Shown: piece by piece, positions 33,140 to 33,234 of the stretch
Position numbering within the stretch: the stretch's first letter is position 1
How the letters are laid out: every line of letters starts with the position of its first letter
DNA from: GCA-2716065 sp036123135
Lineage (GTDB): Bacteria > Bacteroidota > Bacteroidia > Flavobacteriales_D > Parvicellaceae
Length of the DNA stretch: 33,234 nucleotides
Direction: 5' to 3'
Assembly (NCBI GenBank): GCA_036123135.1
Contig: JAZADZ010000025.1
Location: 1-33,234 of the forward strand
Notes under the pieces: model-generated
What the model saw: only the letters and a program-made list of their open reading frames with translations
Databases searched by the model: none
What the model was told of the DNA's origin: nothing
Translations under genes and position numbers: made by a program

Positions 33140-33234
33140 TTAGTTGACTTTTTGCTTTAGCAAAATTTCTTTTGCCATCTTCATGGGAACGCTTATGTAT
33201 TTTTTTTCAAGGTAATGGACAAATTTATCCAGTA
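33140..33234 (-). CDS. C-terminal end of an upstream gene, probably glutamyl-tRNA reductase (partial)
   Basis: The minus frame is open from the right edge to a TAA at 33142-33140, giving 30 residues ending KMAKEILLKQKVN. The stretch LEKKYISVPMKMAKE can be laid over the LTNKLLHPP...LRE-type tail of HemA dimerisation domains, and hemA usually precedes hemC, so a hemA tail is likely. The fragment is too short to be certain. The stop is two bases before the hemC-hemD ATG, so the two genes are one operon. Confidence 0.45.
   Translation of the reverse strand, partial: LDKFVHYLEKKYISVPMKMAKEILLKQKVN

Overview
The window is a gene-dense, AT-rich chromosomal stretch from a member of the Bacteroidota, most likely of the Flavobacteriales. 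The evidence is phylum-typical: a MurF-alanine racemase fusion, a subtilisin-like protease ending in a type A type IX secretion (T9SS) sorting domain, a giant surface protein ending in a gliding-motility type (type B) C-terminal domain, DUF2490 and DUF2480 proteins, a long second amidophosphoribosyltransferase-like protein, and TAnnTTTG promoter elements. I see no tRNA, rRNA, CRISPR array, insertion sequence or prophage, and no gene-free stretch over 300 bases.

Layout. Bases 2-1404: tail of a probable dnaG primase, translationally coupled to an MscS-type channel. 1430-3142 (minus): recJ. 3219-4548: three overlapping small genes of unknown function (one secreted, one short helical, one DUF6495-like), followed by hairpins. 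4731-4931 (minus): a lone 66-residue helix-turn-helix protein with a 26-bp dyad just upstream of its start. 5148-7069 (minus): a conserved hypothetical gene coupled to an exported M28 zinc peptidase. 7166-10148: thymidine kinase overlapping the MurF-Alr fusion. 10153-10848: DUF2490 protein. 10927-14945: a small polysaccharide export/assembly set (flippase, chain-length regulator, O-antigen ligase-like) without any glycosyltransferase. 14979-16340: radA. 16407-19119: Fe-S maturation genes (sufE, a SufT/MIP18-type protein) with an HMG-CoA synthase and DUF2480, behind a good promoter. 19210-23901: the 1563-residue secreted protease. 23909-25810 (minus): PurF-like protein. 25917-29780: 1287-residue surface protein. 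29777-33234 (minus): probable hemA tail, hemC-hemD fusion, ACP phosphodiesterase-like gene, lipoprotein, 3-hydroxyanthranilate dioxygenase.

Together these are mostly housekeeping functions (DNA repair, cell wall, heme, Fe-S, isoprenoid, NAD and purine metabolism) interleaved with cell-surface functions (T9SS cargo, polysaccharide, peptidase, lipoprotein). The points most worth a second look are the uncharacterised three-gene cassette, the lone HTH gene with its dyad, the dioxygenase that has lost three of the four usual rubredoxin-type iron-site cysteines, the HMG-CoA synthase inside the Fe-S cluster, and the two repeat-rich secreted giants. Family assignments come from reading the sequence; no database search was run.
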